Both the position numbers and the translations under genes were made by a program. A stretch of 21,711 nt of DNA, from the NCBI GenBank assembly GCA_964436335.1, contig CAYTCD010000027.1:1-21711 (forward strand), read 5' to 3'. How positions within the stretch are numbered: the stretch's first letter is position 1; each line of letters opens with the position of its first letter. The stretch is from Pullibacteroides sp964436335. Its GTDB lineage: Bacteria > Bacteroidota > Bacteroidia > Bacteroidales > P3. Below the pieces are notes generated by a model. The model worked only from the letters and a program-made list of their open reading frames with translations, did not search any database and had not been told where the DNA came from. Of the stretch, positions 15,374-21,711 are shown piece by piece.

Positions 15374-18300
15374 ATGAGAGTGCGCCTGCTTTTTGTGGGC
15401 GTACTCTTGCTTTTGAATTTTGTTGGGGTTGCCCAAACACAGTTACGATGCGTGGAGGTGAAGGGAAAGGGTTTTGTTCAGGCGCGTAGCGATATTTCTT
15501 GTGTGGAGAACGCCACCGAAAGGCCATGTGCGATTTTTACCGTGGAGGTAGGCAAAGAGGTTTCTTTTTCTATTAAACCGGGAGCGCAATATTATTTGGC
15601 GAAAATAGAAATTGAAGATACTTCGGGAAAAATTAAAGAGGTTTCGCGGGAAAGGATATATGCCGAGCGTAATGATACTCTATACTATCAATGCAACGAC
15701 ACTGTTAATGTTAAATACTGTTTCATATTTGAGAATGTGAAGCCATGGAGTGGCTTGGTGTATCCTCCATACGGTAGTCGAGACAGAAAATACTATTTGA
15801 TATATACGCCGGAAGAACTTTTTTATGCTTGCAAAACTGAGATGGTTCGCTACTTTGAACAGACAATAAGTTTACAAAATGATATTGATTTTGGCAGGAA
15901 AATAACATCGGAGCCATTTGAGAATGGAGGATATATGGAGGTGTTGGGAAATAATAAAATTGTAAAGGATCTTTTTTATCAAGGAGGGGAGTATATGAAT
16001 TTTTTGACACGAGCGAAGCGAATATCCAATATACATGTTATCGGAGGGAATATGAATCCTTTTTATTTTGAGGATTATTTTAACAGAAGTGTGGAGGGAT
16101 GTACTTCAAGTGCGTCTGTTTCTACTAATGGTCCACGTCATAGTGGGAGTTCTAGTAGTGCGAGAAGACTACAAGCGGGAAATTGCATCAATTTTGGGGA
16201 TAAAATTGGTCCTATTTCTTTCTTTGTTCTTGGATTGCCGAATATTCAAAAAAACTTAATAAATTGGGGCATATCCAATGGTGAAGGGGCGAATCCGATG
16301 CGTTTCAAGCGCGGACCGGCTTGTTTTTGTTTTTTTGTCAACCAAAATATCCAAGAACAAAGTAGACTTCTCTATCTTTTTAATTTTGGGAGAGAAAATC
16401 GTTTCTCGAATTTTTATACTCCGGAGGAGCAATCTTTTTTGGTTAATAATATGGATTTAGGGTTTAAGGAAAGTGCAGAGAATGTCTCTATAAATCACCT
16501 CCCTAATGGCAAACTGATCGATTCGGCGTTTATGCGCAATCTGATGGGCGACAATGCCGAAGAAGACTTTATTTTTGAGGACGGTTTCTATCCGCGTCTG
16601 CGGCATATGGACGAGCGGCCGGGGCGTTTGGCTGCCTCGCCGATTTTGTTCTCTTTGGGAGAAAATGCGGACAGTGTGAGAAATCCTTTTTATGTAGATA
16701 CGAATTACGGGGTGCGTTGGATCTCTTTGTCGGAAGATTTGGTGGAGATTGTGGGCGATTCGGGTTATGTGCGCAGACCCGTTTCAAGAGATGTAACGGT
16801 TCGGATAGAGGCGTGGAAAGGAGAGTTTAATAAGCATGTGGATTTGAAGATACGAGCGAGAAGTTTTGTAGATAAAGAAATAGGGTATGATACAGTATGT
16901 CCTGGCGATTCGGTTTGGATGGTAACCTCTTATGCGCGGAACGAGGGTTGGAATTATGATGTGATTTGGGGAGAGGGCAAAGATACATCGCCTGATACGG
17001 TATATCGCCTGCATCTGCATCATAAAAGAGGCTATCGTGATACACTTCATTTCGAAGTTGCACGGGATTCTTTGCCTTATATTTACAAAGAGGATACGAT
17101 AAAACGGTTCGGTCTGACAGAACTGCACCGATATCTTACAGTAGAGGGTTGTGATAGTATTATCTATGTGCAATTGGATACATTGGATAACCGACAGGAA
17201 ATTCATCATTGGGATACATTGTGTCTTTGTTCGGGAGATACGTCGGTGCGGTATTGGCGTGGTTTTCCGATTACAGGAGTGGGCGAGGTGTACGATGAAG
17301 TGATAGATCCATACAAAGGAGGCATCGACACTTTTTATCATCTGCGCGCCGATATTTATCCCAAGTATCGCGACACCTATACCGACAGCTGCTATATCGA
17401 GGAACTGCCCTATACGGTGGGCGGCAGGGTCTTTGCATCATTCGGGGAATACACCGAAAACCTTATTACAACGGCGGGCTGCGACAGCGTGCGCGAATAC
17501 AGCCTCTCGCGGCGGTGGCATCACTATAGGGTGAGTGTGCGCGTAAGGGGCGGCGGTTCCGTAAACGTATCGGACACCGTGCTGAGGGAGGACGGCAGGC
17601 TGTGGCTCGCGTTCACGGCCTCGTCCTGCCACAAGTTGGACAGCCTCAAGATAGACGGCAGGAGCGTGCCGCCGCGGAGCCGCTACGAACTGAAAGACCT
17701 GCACGGCGACTGCGAAGTGGAGGCGGTGTTTTCCTTAAGTGCGCCTGCGGAAAGCGTGTTGCGCTACGAGGTGTGCGGCGATTCCTTGCCGCTTGTGTAT
17801 AACGGAGAGGCCTATGGAGTGGGTGAGCATGAGATACGGTTGCGGAGCGCACAGGGCTGCGACAGCGTGTTGAGACTCTATGTACAAGGTAAGGAAAACA
17901 CGGCGCGGCTCGCGGTCTTGGATACGATAGCCCCGCCCTGCAGCGCATCGGAAATCGCGTTCTCCTACCATATTGAGGCAGGTTCACCCAAATACCTGCG
18001 GCTTATGTATGATGCGGCGGCGCAGTCGGCGGGCTTCCGCGACACGACCCTGGTGTTGAACTCCACGGGCCGACAGACGGTGCATATCGCACTGCCATCC
18101 ACGGCACGCCCCGACCGTTACGGACTGCAACTGTGGCAGGCGGACGGCACGGGTTGCTATGCGGCGGAAGAAGCGCTTACTTTCGAGATACCCTATCCCT
18201 CGGACATCATCGTGCAGAAATGGAATGACGTGCTGGCGGTGCTGTCGTCGGAATACAACGGAGGCTATGAATTTTCCGGCTACCAGTGGTACCGCAACGG

Positions 18301-18691
18301 GGAACTGTTGGAGGGTGAAACGCGGCCGTATATCTACGTCAAGCCCTACCTGCGTTCCACAGACACCTACGCGGTGTTGTTGGAGCGCGCCTCCGACGGG
18401 CTGCAACTGCAGAGTTGCGGAATAAAGCGCAAGAGTTATCCGAAAGAACTCTCACTGGAACTGCGCCCCAATCCCACGTCCTCGGGCGAGGCCGTGGAGG
18501 TGAGTGTAATCGGCAAACCTGAGGCGGAGGGTATTATCGAGGTGTTCGACGGACTGGGCAAACCCGTGTATCAAAAGGCGTTCCACAGAAGCCACACGCT
18601 GCGTGCAAACTGGCAGCCGGGTTCCTATGTGGTGCGTGTGCGCGACGGCAAGGGATCTTGGACGGCCACGGGCAAACTGCTGGTGCTTTAG
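15374..18691 (+). CDS. Large T9SS-secreted surface protein (beta-helix, bacterial repeat and GCDS modules, type A sorting domain)
   Basis: The start at 15374 gives signal peptide MRVRLLFVGVLLLLNFVGVAQ directly; an ATG at 15344 would add ten residues. The protein is 1105 residues long. After an N-terminal beta domain, YYLIYTPEELFYACKTEM followed by ISLQNDIDFG and VLGNNKIVKDLF resembles the opening turns of GLUG-type right-handed beta-helix adhesins. The middle and C-terminal part carries three GCDS modules (EGCDSIIYV, AGCDSVREY, QGCDSVLRL), each preceded by a Cys 40-60 residues earlier. It also has a VRGGGSVNVSD ... LKIDG ... EVEAVF unit like the Listeria/Bacteroidetes bacterial repeat domain. 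Residues about 1026-1105 (LRPNPTSSGE ... GSYVVRVRDG ... GKLLVL) form a T9SS type A sorting domain. Base composition changes strongly along the gene. It is probably a cell-surface adhesin; ligand unknown. Confidence 0.8.
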   Translation: MRVRLLFVGVLLLLNFVGVAQTQLRCVEVKGKGFVQARSDISCVENATERPCAIFTVEVGKEVSFSIKPGAQYYLAKIEIEDTSGKIKEVSRERIYAERNDTLYYQCNDTVNVKYCFIFENVKPWSGLVYPPYGSRDRKYYLIYTPEELFYACKTEMVRYFEQTISLQNDIDFGRKITSEPFENGGYMEVLGNNKIVKDLFYQGGEYMNFLTRAKRISNIHVIGGNMNPFYFEDYFNRSVEGCTSSASVSTNGPRHSGSSSSARRLQAGNCINFGDKIGPISFFVLGLPNIQKNLINWGISNGEGANPMRFKRGPACFCFFVNQNIQEQSRLLYLFNFGRENRFSNFYTPEEQSFLVNNMDLGFKESAENVSINHLPNGKLIDSAFMRNLMGDNAEEDFIFEDGFYPRLRHMDERPGRLAASPILFSLGENADSVRNPFYVDTNYGVRWISLSEDLVEIVGDSGYVRRPVSRDVTVRIEAWKGEFNKHVDLKIRARSFVDKEIGYDTVCPGDSVWMVTSYARNEGWNYDVIWGEGKDTSPDTVYRLHLHHKRGYRDTLHFEVARDSLPYIYKEDTIKRFGLTELHRYLTVEGCDSIIYVQLDTLDNRQEIHHWDTLCLCSGDTSVRYWRGFPITGVGEVYDEVIDPYKGGIDTFYHLRADIYPKYRDTYTDSCYIEELPYTVGGRVFASFGEYTENLITTAGCDSVREYSLSRRWHHYRVSVRVRGGGSVNVSDTVLREDGRLWLAFTASSCHKLDSLKIDGRSVPPRSRYELKDLHGDCEVEAVFSLSAPAESVLRYEVCGDSLPLVYNGEAYGVGEHEIRLRSAQGCDSVLRLYVQGKENTARLAVLDTIAPPCSASEIAFSYHIEAGSPKYLRLMYDAAAQSAGFRDTTLVLNSTGRQTVHIALPSTARPDRYGLQLWQADGTGCYAAEEALTFEIPYPSDIIVQKWNDVLAVLSSEYNGGYEFSGYQWYRNGELLEGETRPYIYVKPYLRSTDTYAVLLERASDGLQLQSCGIKRKSYPKELSLELRPNPTSSGEAVEVSVIGKPEAEGIIEVFDGLGKPVYQKAFHRSHTLRANWQPGSYVVRVRDGKGSWTATGKLLVL

Positions 18692-18710
18692 TAAATAGCA
18701 ATATCACGGA

Positions 18711-19613
18711 ATGAAAAGGATACGATACATAGGACTGACGTTGCTGTTGCTGACGGCCACGGGGCTGCATGCGGCCAACACGATAGAGTCAGACAGGCGG
18801 CGGCACCGTCTGTCGGTAGCGGGCACGGGCGGCCTCGGTACGCTGCTCTACAGTCTGGAAAACGCCCGATACAAGGCCGGAGCCGGCGGAAGCGTGGGCG
18901 TGGACTACGACTTCTATTTTCTGCCCTATATGGGTGTGGGCAGCGGCGTAGAGTTCGCCTTTCTACGTTCCTCCTACCGGGTGGGAGAACGCAACTACGC
19001 CGTGGCGGCGCAGGACAACGACCCGATGTTCGGGGGCGCAGGCGAGGCGTTCACCTTTTTGGTGGAAATGCGCAACGAAGAAACGACACAACGGGCCACC
19101 TATCTCCGCATACCGCTCATGCTGCGTTTCCGCCTCCAATGGTTCTCTTTCGGGGCGGGTGTCAAGGCGGGCTTTCCGCTCAAGGGGAGTTACAGCCGCT
19201 TTATGGGCGAATTGAAGACCTCGGGCCAATACGACCGTTTTTCCGAACCTTTGGAGGATATGCCCGCGCACGGTTTTGTGAACGGACGGGCGGTATATGG
19301 AAACGGCATCATGAAACTGCGCACGGACTGGGCGGTGAGCGTGGATTTCGGCATCACGCTTCGCCCCCAAGGACAGGGCAAGGGCAAAGGCGGGCGCGTT
19401 CCTTTTTTAGAGGCGGGCATCTTTGCCGACTATGGCCTGCGGAATCTCCACAAGGGCGTGTCGGGTGAGGCGGCCTATTCCATCACCTACGATGGGGCGG
19501 TTTCGGGTCGCCTGCGCCATCACAGCGGTTTGGTTTCGGCATCGGGTAAACCGGCCGCTCTGCACAGCCTCTCGGTGGGTTTGCGGATTGCGGTGGGACT
19601 GAGTTGGAAATAG
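18711..19613 (+). CDS. Outer-membrane beta-barrel protein of the T9SS cargo operon
   Basis: This is a 300-residue protein with signal peptide MKRIRYIGLTLLLLTATGLHA. The mature part is rich in alternating strands (GSVGVDYDFYFLPYMGVGSG, YLRIPLMLRFRLQWFSFGAG, LHSLSVGLRIAVGLSW) and ends in SWK, close to the aromatic end of outer-membrane barrels. The pattern YLRIPLMLRF followed by FGAGVKAGFPL is typical of the Bacteroidetes outer-membrane beta-barrel (OmpA/PorT-like) group. It starts 19 bases after the stop of the large cargo gene and shares its high GC, so the two were probably acquired and are expressed together. It may anchor or assist display of the cargo. No peptidoglycan-binding domain is present. 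The specific function is unknown. Confidence 0.75.
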   Translation: MKRIRYIGLTLLLLTATGLHAANTIESDRRRHRLSVAGTGGLGTLLYSLENARYKAGAGGSVGVDYDFYFLPYMGVGSGVEFAFLRSSYRVGERNYAVAAQDNDPMFGGAGEAFTFLVEMRNEETTQRATYLRIPLMLRFRLQWFSFGAGVKAGFPLKGSYSRFMGELKTSGQYDRFSEPLEDMPAHGFVNGRAVYGNGIMKLRTDWAVSVDFGITLRPQGQGKGKGGRVPFLEAGIFADYGLRNLHKGVSGEAAYSITYDGAVSGRLRHHSGLVSASGKPAALHSLSVGLRIAVGLSWK

Positions 19614-19635
19614 AATTTTTTCTCAATTTTTTTTA

Positions 19636-19643
19636 TACTTTTG
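19636..19643 (+). promoter_or_regulatory. -7 box (TACTTTTG) for the PAS-domain gene
   Basis: Exact TAnnTTTG match, 24 bases upstream of the ATG at 19668, in an AT-rich gap after the barrel gene. No TTTG is seen at -33 spacing. Confidence 0.5.
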
Positions 19644-19667
19644 TTTCGGTTGATTAAAAACAAAGCG

Positions 19668-20006
19668 ATGGACAAGATTCTGGAAGAAATGAACGTGGCT
19701 GTTACCGTGTGCGGCGTTGATGGCGAGATTCTGGAAATGAACGGTAAATCCTGCAAGACTTTTCTCAAACCGGGCATGGACAGCCTGATTGGAAAAAATG
19801 TGCTGGATTGTCATCCTGAACCGGCGCGTGCCAAACTCAAAAGTATGCTGGAAAAACCGCACAGCAATGCCTATACCATCGAAAAAAACGGTGTCAAGAA
19901 ACTTATCTACCAAACTCCTTGGTACGAAAACGGGGAGTTTAGGGGATTGGTGGAATTTTCGATGGAGATACCGTTCGATATGCCGCATTATGTGCGAAAG
20001 GCTTGA
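19668..20006 (+). CDS. Stand-alone PAS-domain protein
   Basis: The start at 19668 (MDKILEEMNVAVTVCGVDGE) is chosen over an upstream ATG that overlaps the -7 region, giving 112 residues. The sequence is a single PAS fold: AVTVCGVDGEILEMN (strands A and B), LIGKNVLDCHPEPARAKL (helix F region, with a conserved-looking DCHP), then NAYTIEKNGVKKLIYQTPWY and GEFRGLVEFSMEIPF (strands G-I). Similar PAS units with a CHP motif occur at the end of DUF438-type proteins and as free-standing proteins in anaerobes. There is no kinase, cyclase or DNA-binding domain attached. Cys at 15, 29 and 48 could take part in redox or ligand sensing, but this is a guess. The gene has its own -7 box and no obvious operon partner. 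Confidence 0.8.
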   Translation: MDKILEEMNVAVTVCGVDGEILEMNGKSCKTFLKPGMDSLIGKNVLDCHPEPARAKLKSMLEKPHSNAYTIEKNGVKKLIYQTPWYENGEFRGLVEFSMEIPFDMPHYVRKA

Positions 20007-20008
20007 TT

Positions 20009-20182
20009 TTATCCATGCAACAGGCTCAACAGGATGGAAGAAAGCATAAGGAAGGGAAACAAGAGGGGAAGTGCAAACCGTTCGGAGGCTTTCTGCCACA
20101 GGAGTTTTGGGAAACTTGGGGAAGGGGTGTCGTGCAGGTCTTCATTCTGAGAAGCGGGAATCGGATAGTAGAGTTTTTTCAT
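20009..20182 (-). CDS. Possible 57-residue membrane protein
   Basis: Read from the ATG at 20182, this minus-strand frame gives a polar N-terminal part (MKKLYYPIPASQNEDLHDTP) and one C-terminal hydrophobic segment (FALPLLFPFLMLSSILLSLL), a plausible single-span membrane protein. The frame is open further upstream, but that extension has poor protein character. It is convergent with the PAS gene, with stops 2 bases apart. No -7 box is visible upstream on this strand. It may be a chance frame in an otherwise empty region. Confidence 0.25.
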   Translation of the reverse strand: MKKLYYPIPASQNEDLHDTPSPSFPKLLWQKASERFALPLLFPFLMLSSILLSLLHG

Positions 20183-20367
20183 GCTTGTATTTTTTTTGTG
20201 TCCGGCGGACATGGTTTTCGATATATAAACGCTTAAATTTGAAATTATCGGGATTTTATAGGATAAAAGCGTGTTAATGTACTTGTATTGTGTTGAATAA
20301 AATTTTTGTAATTTTGTTGTGCTCCATTCTTGCCATGGCATGATTTCAATGATTGCGTGCTTTCGCG

Positions 20368-20399
20368 TTTGTAAAACTGCCGTAAACCGATTACCTTTG
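20368..20399 (+). promoter_or_regulatory. Consensus promoter for the butyrate kinase operon
   Basis: TTTG at 20368-20371, a 20-base spacer, then TACCTTTG at 20392-20399: both elements match the Bacteroidetes -33/-7 consensus. Transcription should start near 20406, leaving a leader of about 55 bases. A second candidate -7 (TAATTTTG, 20309-20316) with only ATTG upstream could give a longer transcript. Confidence 0.7.
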
Positions 20400-20461
20400 C
20401 CACCTGTGCGCGCCATGCGCTGTTTACCTTGATTTTTTAACACTAAACAACTATAAGACCT

Positions 20462-21541
20462 ATGGCCTCTGTAAAGGTATTGACTGTAAATCCCGGTTCT
20501 ACTTCAACCAAAATCGCTGTTTTTGTGGATGAAAACAATGTATTTCAGAAAAACATCAAGCACAGCGCCGAAGAATTGGCTCCCTATGCCGAAATCACCG
20601 ACCAGTTCGCATTCCGCCGCGATATGATCATCAACGTCATCAAGGAAGAAGCCAAGATGGACTTGACCGAATTCGACTACGTGGTGGGCCGCGGCGGTTT
20701 GGTAAAACCGGTGGCTTCGGGTATCTACGAAGTGAATGAAGCCTTGAAAAGAGACCTCCGCGCCGGCGTTACCGGAAAACACGCCAGCAATCTGGGCGGT
20801 TTGATCGCCGCCGATTTGGCGCAGATGAGCGGCAAGGCCAAGGCCTATATTGCCGATCCTGTGGTGGTGGATGAACTGGATGACGTGGCGCGTATTACGG
20901 GGCATCCCGCGTTCAACCGCGTTTCGGTGTTCCATGCCTTGAACCAGAAAGCCATTGCCCGTACCTATGCCAAGGAACACGGCAAGAAATACGAAGATCT
21001 GAACCTGATTGTGGTGCATTTGGGCGGCGGTATCAGCGTGGCCGCGCACCGCAAGGGTTTGGCGGTGGATGTGGATAACTGCCTGGACGGAAACGGCGCT
21101 TTCAGCCCCGAACGGAGCGGCAGCCTGCCCTGCGGCGAACTGATCGACGCCTGCTTCAGCGGCAAATACACCCAGGCGCAGCTTCGCAAGATGGTTTGCG
21201 GTCAGGGCGGTTATGTGGCCTATCTGGGCACGAACGATGCCTACGAAGTGGAACTGCGCGTAAAGGCGGGCGATGAAAAGGCCGCCTTGATCGAACAGGC
21301 CATGATTTACCAGGTATCCAAGGAAGTGGGCGCACAGGCCACGGTGTTGAAAGGCAAAGTGGATGCCATTCTGATTACCGGGGGTATCGCCCGTGGCAAG
21401 GATTTTGTGGAAGCCATCAAGGAACGGGTTTCGTTTATCGCGCCCGTGTTCGTATATCCCGGCGAAGACGAAATGAAAGCCTTGGCGATGAACGCCTATA
21501 TGTTGCACAAAGGCGAAATAACCGCCAAGATTTACGCCTAA
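20462..21541 (+). CDS. buk: Butyrate kinase
   Basis: The enzyme makes butyrate and ATP from butyryl-phosphate and ADP, reversibly; related enzymes also accept branched-chain acyl-phosphates. The 359 residues match the family. ASKHA-fold motifs are visible: VNPGSTSTKIAVF (9-21, phosphate 1), VVGRGGLVKPV (74-84), PVVVDELDDVARITGHPAF (133-151), LIVVHLGGGISVAAH (182-196, phosphate 2), DGNGAFSPERSGSLP (209-223), and ILITGGIARGKDF (303-315, adenosine site). The start is the first ATG after a consensus promoter. An ADP-forming acyl-CoA synthetase begins 31 bases downstream, so the two probably share a role in ATP generation from acyl-CoA. No phosphate butyryltransferase is in the window. Confidence 0.95.
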   Translation: MASVKVLTVNPGSTSTKIAVFVDENNVFQKNIKHSAEELAPYAEITDQFAFRRDMIINVIKEEAKMDLTEFDYVVGRGGLVKPVASGIYEVNEALKRDLRAGVTGKHASNLGGLIAADLAQMSGKAKAYIADPVVVDELDDVARITGHPAFNRVSVFHALNQKAIARTYAKEHGKKYEDLNLIVVHLGGGISVAAHRKGLAVDVDNCLDGNGAFSPERSGSLPCGELIDACFSGKYTQAQLRKMVCGQGGYVAYLGTNDAYEVELRVKAGDEKAALIEQAMIYQVSKEVGAQATVLKGKVDAILITGGIARGKDFVEAIKERVSFIAPVFVYPGEDEMKALAMNAYMLHKGEITAKIYA

Positions 21542-21572
21542 TCCAGGCTCAACCTCCAAAAGAAACGCAGCG

Positions 21573-21711
21573 ATGATAGCAGAACAACTTTTCAAGCCCA
21601 AGTCGATTGTGGTCGTAGGGGCTTCGGACGACACCTCAAAACCAGGTGGAAAAATTGTGAAACATATTGTGGAAGGCGGGTTCGAAGGGCCTGTCTATAC
21701 CGTCAATCCCA
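21573..21711 (+). CDS. ADP-forming acyl-CoA synthetase (CoA-binding domain), 3' partial
   Basis: Only the first 46 codons are in the window. They read MIAEQLFKPKSIVVVGASDD, then a glycine-rich stretch and a VYTVNP strand. This is the start of the NAD-like CoA-binding fold of ADP-forming acetate/acyl-CoA ligases (LxxPKSIAVVGAS ... PVYPVNP). The family converts acyl-CoA, ADP and phosphate to acid, CoA and ATP through a phosphohistidine. It lies 31 bases after buk on the same strand. The C-terminal ATP-grasp part, and whether it is fused, cannot be seen. Confidence 0.85.
   Translation, partial: MIAEQLFKPKSIVVVGASDDTSKPGGKIVKHIVEGGFEGPVYTVNP

Larger units (their letters stand above)
20007..20461. 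other. 455-base region without a well-supported gene
   Basis: Between the PAS gene and butyrate kinase. It holds the doubtful 57-residue minus-strand frame (20009-20182), a 13-base odd palindrome TGTCCGGCGGACA (20199-20211), an even palindrome TGCCATGGCA (20331-20340), and two plus-strand promoter candidates: TAATTTTG at 20309-20316 and the stronger one at 20368-20399. No RNA gene structure was recognised. Confidence 0.6.

Noticed and set aside
20504..21634. 376-codon minus-strand open frame across butyrate kinase
   Set aside because: Antisense shadow of a strongly conserved gene; composition is His/Gly/Gln-rich with no recognisable fold.

Overview
The window looks like chromosomal DNA of a Bacteroidales member. 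Evidence: two proteins end in type IX secretion (T9SS) type A sorting domains; there are many small outer-membrane barrels and SC-type lipoproteins; several intergenic regions carry exact Bacteroidetes -7 boxes (TAnnTTTG), two of them with a TTTG -33 box 19-20 bases upstream; and dapD and butyrate kinase are present. Genus cannot be fixed by eye; a butyrate-forming gut or oral Bacteroidales is plausible. TAA, TAG and TGA all end ordinary genes, so no stop codon is reassigned.

Layout. 1-1752: 3' two thirds of an M16 (pitrilysin-type) zinc protease gene, interrupted by an in-frame TAG at 739-741, followed by a strong hairpin terminator. 1835-5112 (minus): an AT-rich five-gene operon of three related lipoproteins and two related barrels (order lipoprotein, lipoprotein, barrel, lipoprotein, barrel). 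A 33-base A tract directly follows a -7 box in front of the third lipoprotein, which itself has two nonsense codons. 5385-8230 (minus): a helix-hairpin-helix plus beta-barrel protein translationally coupled (ATGA) to a second predicted envelope barrel. 8335-8862 (minus): purE. 8989-10853 (plus): tpx, dapD and a TrxP-type thioredoxin lipoprotein, ending at a terminator that lies inside the convergent next gene. 10813-13324 (minus): uvrC followed by an overlapping Sfp-type phosphopantetheinyl transferase gene. 13374-19613 (plus): a consensus promoter, a T9SS cargo gene that has lost its signal peptide, a large intact T9SS cargo gene with mosaic base composition, and an outer-membrane barrel. 19668-20006: a stand-alone PAS-domain protein. 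20462-21711: butyrate kinase followed by the start of an ADP-forming acyl-CoA synthetase.

How the parts may work together. The housekeeping blocks (purE, tpx-dapD-trx, uvrC-PPTase, buk-acyl-CoA synthetase) are ordinary. The interesting material is in the surface islands: the lipoprotein/barrel operon with a possible length-switching A tract, the HhH-barrel pair, and the T9SS cargo/barrel operon. Both the lipoprotein operon and the T9SS locus show gene decay (nonsense codons, loss of a 5' end) and a base composition unlike the housekeeping genes, as expected for fast-evolving surface antigens. No tRNA, rRNA, CRISPR array, insertion sequence or integrase was seen.
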